Below are positions 30,532-38,597 of a stretch of DNA of 64,000 nucleotides, in pieces (the first letter of the stretch is position 1; every line of letters starts with the position of its first letter). Source of the stretch: Aminobacter aminovorans. GTDB lineage: Bacteria > Pseudomonadota > Alphaproteobacteria > Rhizobiales > Rhizobiaceae. A model generated the notes under the pieces. That model had not been told where the DNA came from, searched no databases, and saw only the letters and a program-made list of their open reading frames with translations. The stretch lies in assembly GCF_900445235.1 (NCBI RefSeq), contig NZ_UFSM01000001.1, forward strand, positions 3,053,501 through 3,117,500. Direction: 5' to 3'. The translations under genes were made by a program, and so were the position numbers.

Positions 30532-30948
30532 GCAGACTGCGTATGTCGCCTGAGGCCGAGCCTCGTTGAGGGCTCCTCACCATGCTACGGTCGGTCTGCG
30601 AGACGCCGCAGACACGCGAGTTGAGCAGCAGGCGAACACATGGCGCAACTGACGTAGGAGCAGAGCATGACTCCACCGGACAGTCCCAAAGGGTTCCGCT
30701 AACAGGACGGAACCACAGCAGGCGCAGGTGCCTGGCTTTCCCTAGCGAAAAGCCTCACGCAAACCCCGACCTGTTGTTCCCCCAGACAATTTGAAACCAT
30801 TGTCGGATCGTTGGCTGTGAGCCACGAAGCATCCGAGAGAGCAAAGCCGGTAAACCATTCCCGGCAGGCAAGGGTATAACCCGACAACAGGCCCCGTGCG
30901 CTCCTGGTAGCGGCGGGGCCAACTTGTAGCGGCGGGGCCAACTTTTTT
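30532..30948 (+). ncRNA. Candidate structured non-coding RNA upstream of uvrA
   Basis: The 870-bp gap between uvrA and the racemase contains no convincing gene but an unusual density of perfect stems: 30552-30564, 30594-30599/30608-30613, 30692-30698/30708-30714 (7 bp), 30719-30734, 30785-30790/30799-30804, 30804-30835 (13-bp bulged stem), 30846-30865 and 30872-30882. An 8-bp helix 30770-30777/30884-30891 closes the last four into a multibranch junction. GGCCCCG (30890-30896) can pair with CGGGGCC (30933-30939), which is followed by six Ts, a terminator-like end on the plus strand. I do not recognise tmRNA, RNase P, SRP or 6S signatures. A decayed mobile element is the alternative. Confidence 0.4.
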
Positions 30949-30987
30949 GGGCCCGCCTGTCCCTGGGCTGCGGCTGTCCCTGGGCTG
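30907..30987. repeat. Two short tandem duplications at the end of the structured region
   Basis: A 19-bp unit (gtagcggcggggccaactt) is duplicated head to tail at 30907-30925 and 30926-30944. A 14-bp unit (ctgtccctgggctg) is duplicated at 30957-30970 and 30974-30987. Both are exact copies. The first duplication creates two alternative CGGGGCC arms for the terminator-like stem. The rest of the gap up to 31125 shows nothing else. Confidence 0.8.
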
Positions 30988-31125
30988 TTTGTCGCTGCCG
31001 ATTCCGGGCTCGAGTTTCCAAAGCATGCGAGGTGCTGAAACTCCGCTACAACCCTTGTACAATCGCCTGATCGTTCCGACCTAGCATCGAGAGGCCGCCA
31101 ACACGGCCGAGCGGGGGGAACAATC

Positions 31126-31836
31126 GTGACTGTTGACCGGACCGGGCTGATCGGACTTTTGGGCGGGATGAGCTGGGAGTCCAGCGCGCTCTATTACCGG
31201 CTGATCAATCAGGCGGCACATGCCAGGATGGGCGGGCATCACAATGCGCGCTCGCTGATGTTCACGCTCGATTTCGATGAGCTCAACCGGCTGGCTGCCG
31301 AAGGCGACTGGATGCGGGTCGCGGCGGTGATCTCGGAGGCGGCGCGCAGCCTTGAAAAGGCGGGAGCCGCCTTCGCCATGCTGACAGCGGTGACGCCGCA
31401 CACGATTGCCGATCAGGTGGCCGGCGCGATCGGCATTCCGCTGCTGCACATCGCCGACCCAACCGGCGAAGCGATCCGTGCCGCCGGCATCAAGCGCGTC
31501 GGGCTGCTCGGCACGCGCTACACGATGGAACTTGGGTTCTTCGCCGAGCGGCTTCAGCAGCGTTTCGGCATCGAGGTTATCGTGCCGTCGGAGGATCAGC
31601 GCACGGCACTGCATCGCATCATCATCGACGAACTGACGCTCGGCTTGGTGAAGCCGGTGTCGGCCGCGGTGCTGCAGCAACTGGCCGGCGATCTCGGCGC
31701 GCGCGGGGCAGAAGCCGCCGTCGTCGCCTGCACCGAACTGCCGCTGCTGCTCGGTATGGATGCCTATCCGATGCCGGCATTCGACGTGGTCAAGCTGCAT
31801 GCCGAGGCGGCGGTGGAGCTGGCACTGGCGGGGTGA
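31126..31836 (+). CDS. Aspartate/glutamate racemase family protein (YgeA-like)
   Basis: Cofactor-independent amino-acid racemase family, 236 residues. The start LIGLLGGMSWESSALYYRLI is typical. The first catalytic position, usually Cys in a CTNTMH-type motif, is Thr87 (MLTAVTPH), while the second is Cys202 in VVACTELPLLL. A Thr/Cys pair is known in the YgeA branch, so the enzyme may be active with altered specificity. It starts with GTG, preceded by a GGGGGGAA ribosome binding site. It is the first gene of the block between the structured region and the sugar operon. Confidence 0.8.
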   Translation: MTVDRTGLIGLLGGMSWESSALYYRLINQAAHARMGGHHNARSLMFTLDFDELNRLAAEGDWMRVAAVISEAARSLEKAGAAFAMLTAVTPHTIADQVAGAIGIPLLHIADPTGEAIRAAGIKRVGLLGTRYTMELGFFAERLQQRFGIEVIVPSEDQRTALHRIIIDELTLGLVKPVSAAVLQQLAGDLGARGAEAAVVACTELPLLLGMDAYPMPAFDVVKLHAEAAVELALAG

Positions 31837-32221
31837 GGACGGTTTCAACGGAGTGGTATTCGATCCAGCTTGATGCGAGCAGCGCCATCCGCTCGCGGCG
31901 TGCCCGATCGTCGATCGAATAGGGCAGGTCGACCTCGAGAGGCTGGCTCTCGATCTCGCTCCATGAGCGCCCGATCATGCGGAGATAGGCCCGTTTTACC
32001 TTGATGTAGCGGGAGTTGTGGTCGATCTTTGAAATCGAGCACGGCACCGGCGAAAGTTCGAACAGGTCTCGCAAGGCTGCGTCAAGAACATGTTCCGAAA
32101 TCACCGCGCAACTATCACCCGTTCCCAGATGATCTGAACGGGTAGTGGCAGCCTGTTGAGGTTCGCTGAACGGCGCGGCAACTAAACCGAGAGAGCTTGA
32201 TTCCGCGCCCGGCTGATGCAA
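31790..32221 (-). CDS. PAS-domain protein fragment
   Basis: A 143-residue frame with one PAS-like domain: LFELSPVPCSISKIDHNSRYIKVKRAYLRMIGRSWSEIE matches the N-terminal half of PAS sensors, and the homology fades after the ERMALLASSWIEYHSVE segment. The tail is proline/alanine-rich and overlaps the 3' end of the racemase gene by 47 bp on the other strand. That suggests a sensor (for example a GGDEF or kinase protein) truncated at its 3' end rather than a whole gene. It follows the interrupted membrane-protein gene on the same strand. Confidence 0.45.
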   Translation of the reverse strand: MHQPGAESSSLGLVAAPFSEPQQAATTRSDHLGTGDSCAVISEHVLDAALRDLFELSPVPCSISKIDHNSRYIKVKRAYLRMIGRSWSEIESQPLEVDLPYSIDDRARRERMALLASSWIEYHSVETVLTPPVPAPPPPRHAA

Positions 32222-32231
32222 TGCGCAAGTG

Positions 32232-32426
32232 CTAGGCCGGTGCGGCGACGGCGAGGATGATGGCGATCAACATCAGCAGCGGGCCCATCCACTTGAACTG
32301 GCGCACGAGGTTGCCGAGCCAGGGCTGGTTGGGCGGCATCGGCAGGTCGACATAGCCGTAAGCGACAGCCGCCAATCATACGCCGGCACAGAGCATGATG
32401 AACTCGTCGATGTAGGCTGCGATCAC
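32232..32426 (-). pseudogene. Small membrane protein with in-frame TGA at codon 17
   Basis: A 64-codon frame behind a good GGAGG (5 bp from a GTG start). It encodes IAAYIDEFIMLCAGV, then TGA (32378-32376), then LAAVAYGYVDLPMPPNQPW and, after a short linker, a second hydrophobic helix, GPLLMLIAIILAVAAPA, ending at TAG. The TGA most simply replaces TGG (Trp). The two hydrophobic helices on either side are in one frame, which argues that it is a real gene broken by a nonsense mutation. Family not recognised. Confidence 0.55.
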
Positions 32427-32572
32427 CTGATCCTCCAAAACGCTTGCCGTTGCCGAGGGCAGCTGTCGCAGACGGCGTCTGGCACTGCAAGCCGGTACGG
32501 CCGGTCTCCTGACAACGCTCCACTGGAGGCCGTCACACTCATGTCCGGGAAATCGAATTGCCTGCTTGACAG

Positions 32573-32583
32573 GTCAGTATGAC
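32573..32583 (+). promoter_or_regulatory. Candidate GntR operator of the sugar operon
   Basis: GTCA-GTA-TGAC is an 11-bp inverted repeat located 62 bp upstream of the binding-protein ATG. It sits between a TTGACA element (32567-32572) and a TATAAC-like element (32586-32591). The arrangement fits a HutC-type GntR site, and a GntR gene is encoded in the same operon. Confidence 0.4.
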
Positions 32584-32644
32584 GTTATAACCTCTTGGTG
32601 CGGGTCAGGCCTGGAATATGGCCCCGCATGTGGAGGACGAATTC

Positions 32645-33931
32645 ATGAAACTCGCGTGGATCAAGGGCGCGCTGGCCGCCGGCATCGCCCTGTTGCCGAG
32701 CGCCGTCTGGGCGCAGTCAGTCAATATTTCCTACCTGACCCACTGGGCGCCGGAGACAGTGGCGCTGCTGGAGCAGGCGGCCAAGGATTTTTCCAAGGAC
32801 CATCCCGAAGTGGCGGTGACGGTGCGAGCCGTGCCGTTCGGCGACCTGTTGACGACACTGCGTTCGCAGGGCGGCGGGCAGGGTGCCACCATTGCCGGCA
32901 TCTACGATCTGTGGTTGCCGGAACTGGCGCGCGACAAGCTCGTTGCCCCCGCGCCCGAGCCGGTTGCCGGCGAGGTCAAGGGTGCCTGGCCCGCTGGCGT
33001 GGTGACGGCGGCGAGCGTCGGCGGCACACTCTACGGCATCCCTAACGAGATCGACGTCTATGCGCTGAACTACAACAAGGCGCTGTTCAAGGAAGCCGGC
33101 ATCGAGGCGGCCCCAAAAACCTGGGACGAGTTCAAGGACGCGGCGGCGAAACTGACCAAGAAGGACGCCGGCCAGCAGGGCTTTGGCATGATCAACAGCT
33201 GGGCGGCGGGCGTGGTGCATCCGTTTTCATCGCTGCTGGTGTCCAACGGCGGCGAGCTTGTAAGCGACGGCAAGCCCGTGCTGGACAGCAAGAACGCAGG
33301 CGAGACCTTCGAGCTCTACGAGGACCTGATCAAGGCGGGCTCCAGCGACCCGGCGATGGGCACGGCCGATGCCAACACGACTGGACCGTTCCTCGACAAT
33401 TTCGTCTCCGGCAAGACGGGTATGATCATCATGGCCAACTGGTGGGAGAGTGCGGTCAAGGCAGGTATGGGCGACAAGTTCGCCAATATCGCCACGGCGC
33501 CGATCCCTGTCGGGCCTTCAGGCGACAAGCCGCGCTCGATCTCCTATTCGTGGATGACCGTGGTGAATGCTGGCGCGGCGGAGGCCGAGCAGGAGGCGGC
33601 GTGGGATTTCCTCGCCTGGCTGAACAGCCCGAAGTCGGGCCCGAACGGCGCTTCGGCCATGGCCGATATCCTGATGTCGATGGGCATCCTGCCGTCGCGC
33701 AGTTCCGACGTCGAAGCCTTCAAGGACAAGCTCGGCTCGGAATTCCTGTCTGGCTATGTCAGCGTGCTGGCCGATGCCAAACCATTCCCGGTCGTTCTCG
33801 GCGGCCAGGAGTTCTCGGAGTCGCTGCAGCAGACCATCGAGGCGCTGCAATACGGCAAGGTTTCAGCCACCGAGGCGCAGACGAATGCGCAGGCCGACGC
33901 GACTGCGATCCTGGAGAAGGATGCGAAGTAG
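32645..33931 (+). CDS. Sugar ABC transporter substrate-binding protein
   Basis: A family 1 extracellular solute-binding protein, 428 residues. The signal peptide (about 1-23, ending PSAVWAQS) directs it to the periplasm. Typical blocks are ISYLTHWAPETV, the glycine-rich SQGGGQGATIAGIYDLW and YALNYNKALFKEAG. GGAGGACGAATTC precedes the ATG at 32645. It heads an operon with two permeases, a ROK kinase, a GntR repressor and a SIS protein, implying an amino-sugar or other hexose ligand. A palindromic element separates it from the permeases. Confidence 0.9.
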   Translation: MKLAWIKGALAAGIALLPSAVWAQSVNISYLTHWAPETVALLEQAAKDFSKDHPEVAVTVRAVPFGDLLTTLRSQGGGQGATIAGIYDLWLPELARDKLVAPAPEPVAGEVKGAWPAGVVTAASVGGTLYGIPNEIDVYALNYNKALFKEAGIEAAPKTWDEFKDAAAKLTKKDAGQQGFGMINSWAAGVVHPFSSLLVSNGGELVSDGKPVLDSKNAGETFELYEDLIKAGSSDPAMGTADANTTGPFLDNFVSGKTGMIIMANWWESAVKAGMGDKFANIATAPIPVGPSGDKPRSISYSWMTVVNAGAAEAEQEAAWDFLAWLNSPKSGPNGASAMADILMSMGILPSRSSDVEAFKDKLGSEFLSGYVSVLADAKPFPVVLGGQEFSESLQQTIEALQYGKVSATEAQTNAQADATAILEKDAK

Positions 33932-33938
33932 GCTTTTT

Positions 33939-34130
33939 CCTTCTCCCCGCCTGCGGGGAGAAGGTGGCCAACGCGTCGGATGAGGGGCGGCACTACGTCT
34001 GGACAACTTGGCGCTGCCCCTCATCTGCCTGCCGGCGTTCGATACTCGAAAAGCCAGGCAATTGGCCTTTCGTCCGCTGCGCTGGCCGCCTCTCACCTCC
34101 CCGTGACGGGGAGAAGCACGCAGCGGCGCC
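33939..34130. repeat. Palindromic intergenic element inside the sugar operon
   Basis: The gap between the binding-protein and permease genes is filled with nested inverted repeats. CTTCTCCCCGC/GCGGGGAGAAG lies at 33939-33965, GATGAGGGGC at 33979-33988 pairs with GCCCCTCATC at 34016-34025, and CCTCCCCGT/ACGGGGAG follows near 34098. It is of the same general type as the element at 23733 and could form strong mRNA hairpins after the binding-protein gene, which would favour its higher expression. Confidence 0.75.
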
Positions 34131-34168
34131 GTCTCGCCCACTCTCGCTCACCCTTGGCCGTTCATTTA

Positions 34169-35059
34169 ATGACCAGAACCCACCAACATTCCGTCTGGAT
34201 GATGCTGACGCCGGCCGTCTCGCTGATCGGCGCCTTCATCTTCGTGCCAATGGTTCTGACGGTGTGGCTGTCGCTGCAGGACTGGTCGACCCAGACCGGA
34301 TTCCAGACGGCTCAGTTCGTCGGATTCGACAATTTCCGTGAGATCTTCGGCGCGACCTCGGTGGGCCGCGACTTCAAGGGCGCGCTGGTCAACACGGCGC
34401 TCTACACGCTGATGTCGGTGGCGCTGATCCTGCCTGCTTCGGTGGGGTTCGGATTGCTGGTCTACCAACGCAATGTCGCTGGCGGCAATGCACTGCGGAC
34501 GATCCTGTTTTCGACATACATGGTGCCGATGATCGCAGTGGCGCTGGTGTGGTCGAAGCTCTATTCACCGAGCGAGGGGCCGATAAACCAGATGCTCGGC
34601 TGGGTGGGCATCGGGCCACAGCCCTGGCTGTCGTCCCCTGATACGGCCCTAGTTTCCATCGTCGTCCTGAACGTCTGGCAGCAGGTCGGCTATTTTACCG
34701 TGCTTGTCGTGGCCGGGCTGACGCAGATCCCGGCCAGTCTCTACGAGGCGGCGACCATCGACGGCGCCAACGGGCGCCAGCAGTTCACGGCGATCACCCT
34801 GCCGCTGCTGAAGCGGACGCTACTGTTCAGCGCCGTCATTGCCATCATCAATGCCGTGCAGGTGTTCGAGCCGGTGGCGCTGATCACGCAGGGCGGGCCG
34901 GTGGGCTCGACCAACGTATTGACCTATCACATCAGGCGTGTCGGCATCGAACGCGCCCAGGGTGGCCTGGGCTCCGCCATGGCGGTGACGCTGATGTTGT
35001 CGCTGATCGTGGTGATCTTCGCTTTGTTCTCTTTCGCTCGCAAGGGAGACGACGAATGA
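34169..35059 (+). CDS. Sugar ABC transporter permease (MalF/UgpA type)
   Basis: Inner-membrane permease of 296 residues with six predicted helices. The EAA loop reads EAATIDGANGRQQFTAITLPLL, the contact site for the ATPase. The start MTRTHQHSVWMMLTPAVSL places the first helix near residue 10. The ATG at 34169 was chosen over a longer frame (from 33980) that would translate the palindromic element. Its stop overlaps the second permease (ATGA). Confidence 0.9.
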   Translation: MTRTHQHSVWMMLTPAVSLIGAFIFVPMVLTVWLSLQDWSTQTGFQTAQFVGFDNFREIFGATSVGRDFKGALVNTALYTLMSVALILPASVGFGLLVYQRNVAGGNALRTILFSTYMVPMIAVALVWSKLYSPSEGPINQMLGWVGIGPQPWLSSPDTALVSIVVLNVWQQVGYFTVLVVAGLTQIPASLYEAATIDGANGRQQFTAITLPLLKRTLLFSAVIAIINAVQVFEPVALITQGGPVGSTNVLTYHIRRVGIERAQGGLGSAMAVTLMLSLIVVIFALFSFARKGDDE

Positions 35060-35937
35060 GCGCGGCTGGCGAATGGCGTCCGCGCCGCGGTCTGTTCTTC
35101 TTCAGGTCACGCCCAACCAGCGGCGACTATGTCGTGGCAACGCTGATGCTAGTGGTCGCCGTGGCCTCGGCCTTTCCGCTGGTGTGGATGGTGCTGTCCA
35201 GCCTGAAGACGCCGGCCGAAACCATGCAGGTGCCGCCGGTGTGGGTGCCCGAGAGCCCGAGCCTGGAGGCCTTCGGCAAGGTGTCTGGCGTCATCAATGT
35301 CGGCCGCTCGATGCTGAGCTCGGCCGTCATCGCCACCATCACCACGGCGGGAATCATCGTCACCAGCCTGATGGCAGGCTACGCTTTTGCCAAGCACCGC
35401 TTCCATGGTCGCAACGCGCTGTTTGCGCTGCTGATCGCAACCATGTTCCTGCCACCGATCGTGACGTTGATCCCGCTCTACCGGATGATCGGTACCATCG
35501 GGCTCGACGGCAGCCTTGCCGGCGTGATCCTGCCCAATCTGGCCAATGCCTTCGGCATCTTCCTGATGCGGCAGTTCATTGCTGGCGTACCTGACGACTT
35601 GATCGATGCGGCGCGCATGGACGGCGCTTCGGAGATGCGCATCCTGTTTGCGATCGTAGCACCCCTGGTGACGCCGGCGGTTGCGGCACTGGCGCTGTTT
35701 GCATTCGTCTATCACTGGAACAGCTACCTCTGGCCGCTGACGGTGCTGCAGGGAAATGCCGAACAGTATCCCATCGTCATCAGCCTCAGCCGGCTGCTCA
35801 GCTACAACCGGGGCGCGATCAACACAAATCTGGTCATGGCCGGTGCGACGCTGGCCGTGCTGCCGCCGCTGGTGCTGTTCGTGTTCCTGCAGCGCTTCTT
35901 CGTCGACTCCATCATAAGCTCCGGAGTGAAGGGATGA
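35056..35937 (+). CDS. Sugar ABC transporter permease (MalG/UgpE type)
   Basis: The second permease, 293 residues, six helices. The EAA-type loop is DAARMDGASEMRILFAIVAPL, and the N-terminal PLVWMVLSSLKTPAET is characteristic of MalG-like proteins. It overlaps both neighbours by 4 bp. No ATP-binding subunit is encoded in this operon, so a shared MsmK/UgpC-like ATPase elsewhere must energise the system. Confidence 0.9.
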   Translation: MSAAGEWRPRRGLFFFRSRPTSGDYVVATLMLVVAVASAFPLVWMVLSSLKTPAETMQVPPVWVPESPSLEAFGKVSGVINVGRSMLSSAVIATITTAGIIVTSLMAGYAFAKHRFHGRNALFALLIATMFLPPIVTLIPLYRMIGTIGLDGSLAGVILPNLANAFGIFLMRQFIAGVPDDLIDAARMDGASEMRILFAIVAPLVTPAVAALALFAFVYHWNSYLWPLTVLQGNAEQYPIVISLSRLLSYNRGAINTNLVMAGATLAVLPPLVLFVFLQRFFVDSIISSGVKG

Positions 35938-36809
35938 GCAAGGTTCTGGCCATCGATCTCGGCGGCACGCAGCTCAGGGCTGGGATTTGCGACGATGCTG
36001 CGCCTGCAGCCGTTCGACATATCGGCGCGTGGCCGGCGCCCAAGGGGCTCGACGGCCTGTGCGAGACGATTGCCTGGCTGGCCAAGGAACATAGCGCGGA
36101 ACGGCTCGGCGTTTCGGTGCCGGGGACGGCACGCGGCGCGCGCTGCCTGTGGATCCCCAATCTGCCTTGGCTTGATGGTGTCGACCTCTCAGGTCAATTC
36201 CCCGATCTCGTGATCGGTCTGGGACAAGATGCGCAACTGGCGTTGCTTGCCGAAGCTTCGGCGGGCGCGGCAAAGACGCTTTCGGATGCGATCCTGGTGG
36301 CGATCGGCACCGGCATCGGCTCGGCGGTGCTCTCAGGCTCGAGAATCGTACGCGGCGGGCATGGTGCTGCCTGCTCCTTCGGCTGGGCCTGTGCCGATCT
36401 CGACGATGACGGAGACGACCGCGACGGCTGGCTGGAGCGGCAGGCAGCGGGCAGGGCGTTCGATGCCATCGGGCGGCAGGCCGGCTTCAGTGACGGACGC
36501 GGTGTGGTGGCGGCCGCGCGTGCGGGAAACACGGATGCAATTGATGCATTGGCGCGGCCGGCGAAGGCGCTGGGCGTGAGCTTGGCAACCGCCGTGGCGC
36601 TGCTCGACCCGCAATCAGTGATCCTGGCCGGCGGCGTTGCCGAGGCGGCCGACGTGCTGGTGCCGATGGTGCAAGCCGCGATGAAGAAGCAATTGCCGCC
36701 GCATCTGAGATGCGTGCGCATCGAGGCCGGCAGCTTCGGCAAGGATGCCAGCCTTGTGGGGGCGGCATTCGCAGGCGTCCGCGGCCAACAATGGGACGAA
36801 ATCCGATGA
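35934..36809 (+). CDS. ROK-family sugar kinase
   Basis: An ATP-dependent hexose/amino-sugar kinase of the ROK family, 291 residues. It has the phosphate-1 motif AIDLGGTQLRAGI at the start, GTGIGSAVLSG in mid-protein and AGGVAEAADVLVP near the end. The usual zinc-binding CxCGxxGC motif is not visible; the equivalent region reads GGHGAACSFGWACADLDDD. It overlaps the permease and the GntR gene by 4 bp each. It would phosphorylate the imported sugar. Confidence 0.82.
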   Translation: MSKVLAIDLGGTQLRAGICDDAAPAAVRHIGAWPAPKGLDGLCETIAWLAKEHSAERLGVSVPGTARGARCLWIPNLPWLDGVDLSGQFPDLVIGLGQDAQLALLAEASAGAAKTLSDAILVAIGTGIGSAVLSGSRIVRGGHGAACSFGWACADLDDDGDDRDGWLERQAAGRAFDAIGRQAGFSDGRGVVAAARAGNTDAIDALARPAKALGVSLATAVALLDPQSVILAGGVAEAADVLVPMVQAAMKKQLPPHLRCVRIEAGSFGKDASLVGAAFAGVRGQQWDEIR

Positions 36810-37546
36810 GCGGAATGTTTGCAAAACCCAACCGCAGCCGGCCGGAGCCGCTGTGGCACCAGGCCGAGCAGGCGATGCGGACGCTGATTTCGTCCGGCGA
36901 GTGGTCCACGGGCGCGCAGATCCCAAATGAGGAGCGCCTGTGCGACCTGTTGGGGGTCAGCCGCATCACCGTGCGCCATGCCCTGCGCAACCTCGAGGAT
37001 TCCGGCCTGCTCAGCCGTGAGCACGGGCGCGGCACCTTCGTGCGCAGCCCGACCGTCATTGCCGGCGTGCGCGGCCTGACCAGCTTCACCCAGGAGATGG
37101 CCAATCTCGGGCTCAATTTGGGCACAAGGCTGCTCGACGCCCGGATCATTGCCGCCGACGTCCAGGTGGCCGGCGCGCTGGAGATCGAGGAAGGCACGCC
37201 GGTGCTCCGGTTGCGCCGCCTTCGGCTTGGCAACGACCAGCCGATCGGTATCCAGACAGCGCATCTGCCGGCGGCGCGCGTGCCAGGCCTGCTGGAAACG
37301 GCGGGAACCGTCTCCTCGCTCTATGAGACGCTGAAGGCGAGCTACGGCATCGTGCCCCAGGAGGCGCGCGAAATCTACCGCATCGGCGAGGTCAAGCCGG
37401 AGGATGCCGAGCTGATCCAGCTTAAGGCCGGCAGCTCCGCCTTCATGGTCGAACGCATCGCCTTCGACCGCTCCGGCCCGTTCGAATTCACCGTCTCGAC
37501 CATGCGCGGCGACCGCTACGAAATCCGTTCCGTTCTCCATCTCTGA
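36806..37546 (+). CDS. GntR-family regulator (HutC subfamily)
   Basis: 246 residues. The N-terminal winged HTH has NEERLCDLLGVSRITVRHAL and the wing LSREHGRGTFV. The C-terminal UTRA domain would bind a sugar phosphate, with RLGNDQPIGIQTAHLPAARV and the conserved SGPFEFTVSTMRGDRYEI end. The ATG at 36806 overlaps the ROK stop. It most probably represses this operon through a site such as the GTCA-GTA-TGAC repeat at 32573. Confidence 0.9.
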   Translation: MSGMFAKPNRSRPEPLWHQAEQAMRTLISSGEWSTGAQIPNEERLCDLLGVSRITVRHALRNLEDSGLLSREHGRGTFVRSPTVIAGVRGLTSFTQEMANLGLNLGTRLLDARIIAADVQVAGALEIEEGTPVLRLRRLRLGNDQPIGIQTAHLPAARVPGLLETAGTVSSLYETLKASYGIVPQEAREIYRIGEVKPEDAELIQLKAGSSAFMVERIAFDRSGPFEFTVSTMRGDRYEIRSVLHL

Positions 37547-37565
37547 CCATCTGAAAGGTTCTTCA

Positions 37566-38360
37566 ATGAAAACTTCTTACATCAGCCGGCTGGCCAAGCT
37601 CATCGACGGGGCGGCGAGCGCCAACGAGGCGGCGTTCGAGACCGTATCAGTCCGGCTTGCTGAGACGCTTGCCAACAAGGGACTGGTGCATCTCTATGGC
37701 TCGGGCCATTCGGTGTTGCCGTGCCAGGAGGCGTTTCCGCGCTACGGTTCTTATGTCGGCTTCAACCCGCTGACCGACCCGCGCGTCATGTGGCACAACG
37801 TGCTCGGCTCGGGCGGCGTGCGCGAGCTTCTGTGGCTCGAGCGCACGGAGAACTATGCGGAAAAATTCCTCGACCACCAGCCGCTCAACCCTGGCGATTC
37901 CATCATCATCTATGGTCATAGCGGCCGCAACGCCTCCGGCATCGACACCGCGCTCTATGCCAAGAAGCGCGGCCTGTTTGTCGTCGCCATCACCAGCAAG
38001 AACAATCTCGATAAGCCGGCGAGCCATTCCTCGGGCAAGCGCCTGGCTGACGCCGCCGACGTCGTCATCGACACGACCTCACCGATCGAGGACGCGATCG
38101 TGCCGGTGAAAGGCTGGAGCCGCCCGGTAGCCGGCTCGTCGACGGTGCTCGCCATGATCATGACGCATGAGCTGATCGCGCGCACGGCGCAAAAGCTTGC
38201 CGACCGCGGCATCGAGCTGCCGACATTTGCCTCGCCGACAATCGAGGGTGTGACGCTGCACGACACCGACGTGATCTACGGCATCTACCGCGAGAAGATG
38301 ATCGAGGCGCAGCGCAAGCATCTCGACTTCTTCAAGGAACGGATGCAGGGCGAAGCGTAA
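37566..38360 (+). CDS. SIS-domain protein (UPF0309-like sugar isomerase domain)
   Basis: 264 residues with a SIS phosphosugar-binding domain. Conserved stretches are LYGSGHSVLPCQEAFPRYG, IIIYGHSGRNASGIDTALYA and VVAITSKNN. The family binds phospho-sugars and includes isomerases or etherase-like enzymes, but its exact reaction is unknown. It is the last gene of the sugar operon, 19 bp after gntR, so it probably acts on the phosphorylated product of the ROK kinase. Confidence 0.82.
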   Translation: MKTSYISRLAKLIDGAASANEAAFETVSVRLAETLANKGLVHLYGSGHSVLPCQEAFPRYGSYVGFNPLTDPRVMWHNVLGSGGVRELLWLERTENYAEKFLDHQPLNPGDSIIIYGHSGRNASGIDTALYAKKRGLFVVAITSKNNLDKPASHSSGKRLADAADVVIDTTSPIEDAIVPVKGWSRPVAGSSTVLAMIMTHELIARTAQKLADRGIELPTFASPTIEGVTLHDTDVIYGIYREKMIEAQRKHLDFFKERMQGEA

Positions 38361-38458
38361 CCCCTGTTCCTGACATCGAAAAGCTGGCTTGGCGTCCGGA
38401 AGGGCGGCCCGCTGGCATTTGGCATGACGCCTCTTGCCATTTCCAATCATTAGCGATA

Positions 38459-38473
38459 GAACAAAATGAGAAC
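38459..38473 (+). promoter_or_regulatory. SOS (LexA) box of ssb
   Basis: GAAC (38459-38462), 7 bp, GAAC (38470-38473) is a perfect alphaproteobacterial LexA site, 125 bp upstream of the ssb ATG. The remainder of this 237-bp gap shows no gene. Confidence 0.82.
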
Positions 38474-38597
38474 ATAAATGACTTGTGGACGGCACGAGGT
38501 TTTCCGCCGGCAGGGGGCGCGGGCGGAGGGTGCGATGGGCTAGTGTGCGCCCTCACATTTTCTTGGAATTGGTTTAGGACTAGCGCGGAGCGGTGTC

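Noticed and set aside
30532..30948. tmRNA, RNase P RNA or 6S RNA
   Set aside because: No tag reading frame ending in ALAA/RLAA and no T-arm sequence; no GAGGAAAGTCC of RNase P; no convincing closed-stem 6S layout.
30742..31062. A 106-codon minus-strand frame across the structured region
   Set aside because: No ribosome binding site, low-complexity content, and it crosses the tandem duplications; the palindromes explain the sequence better.
32376..32378. Selenocysteine codon
   Set aside because: No SECIS-like stem was seen after the TGA, no sel genes are in the window, and a Trp at this point is a simpler reading.
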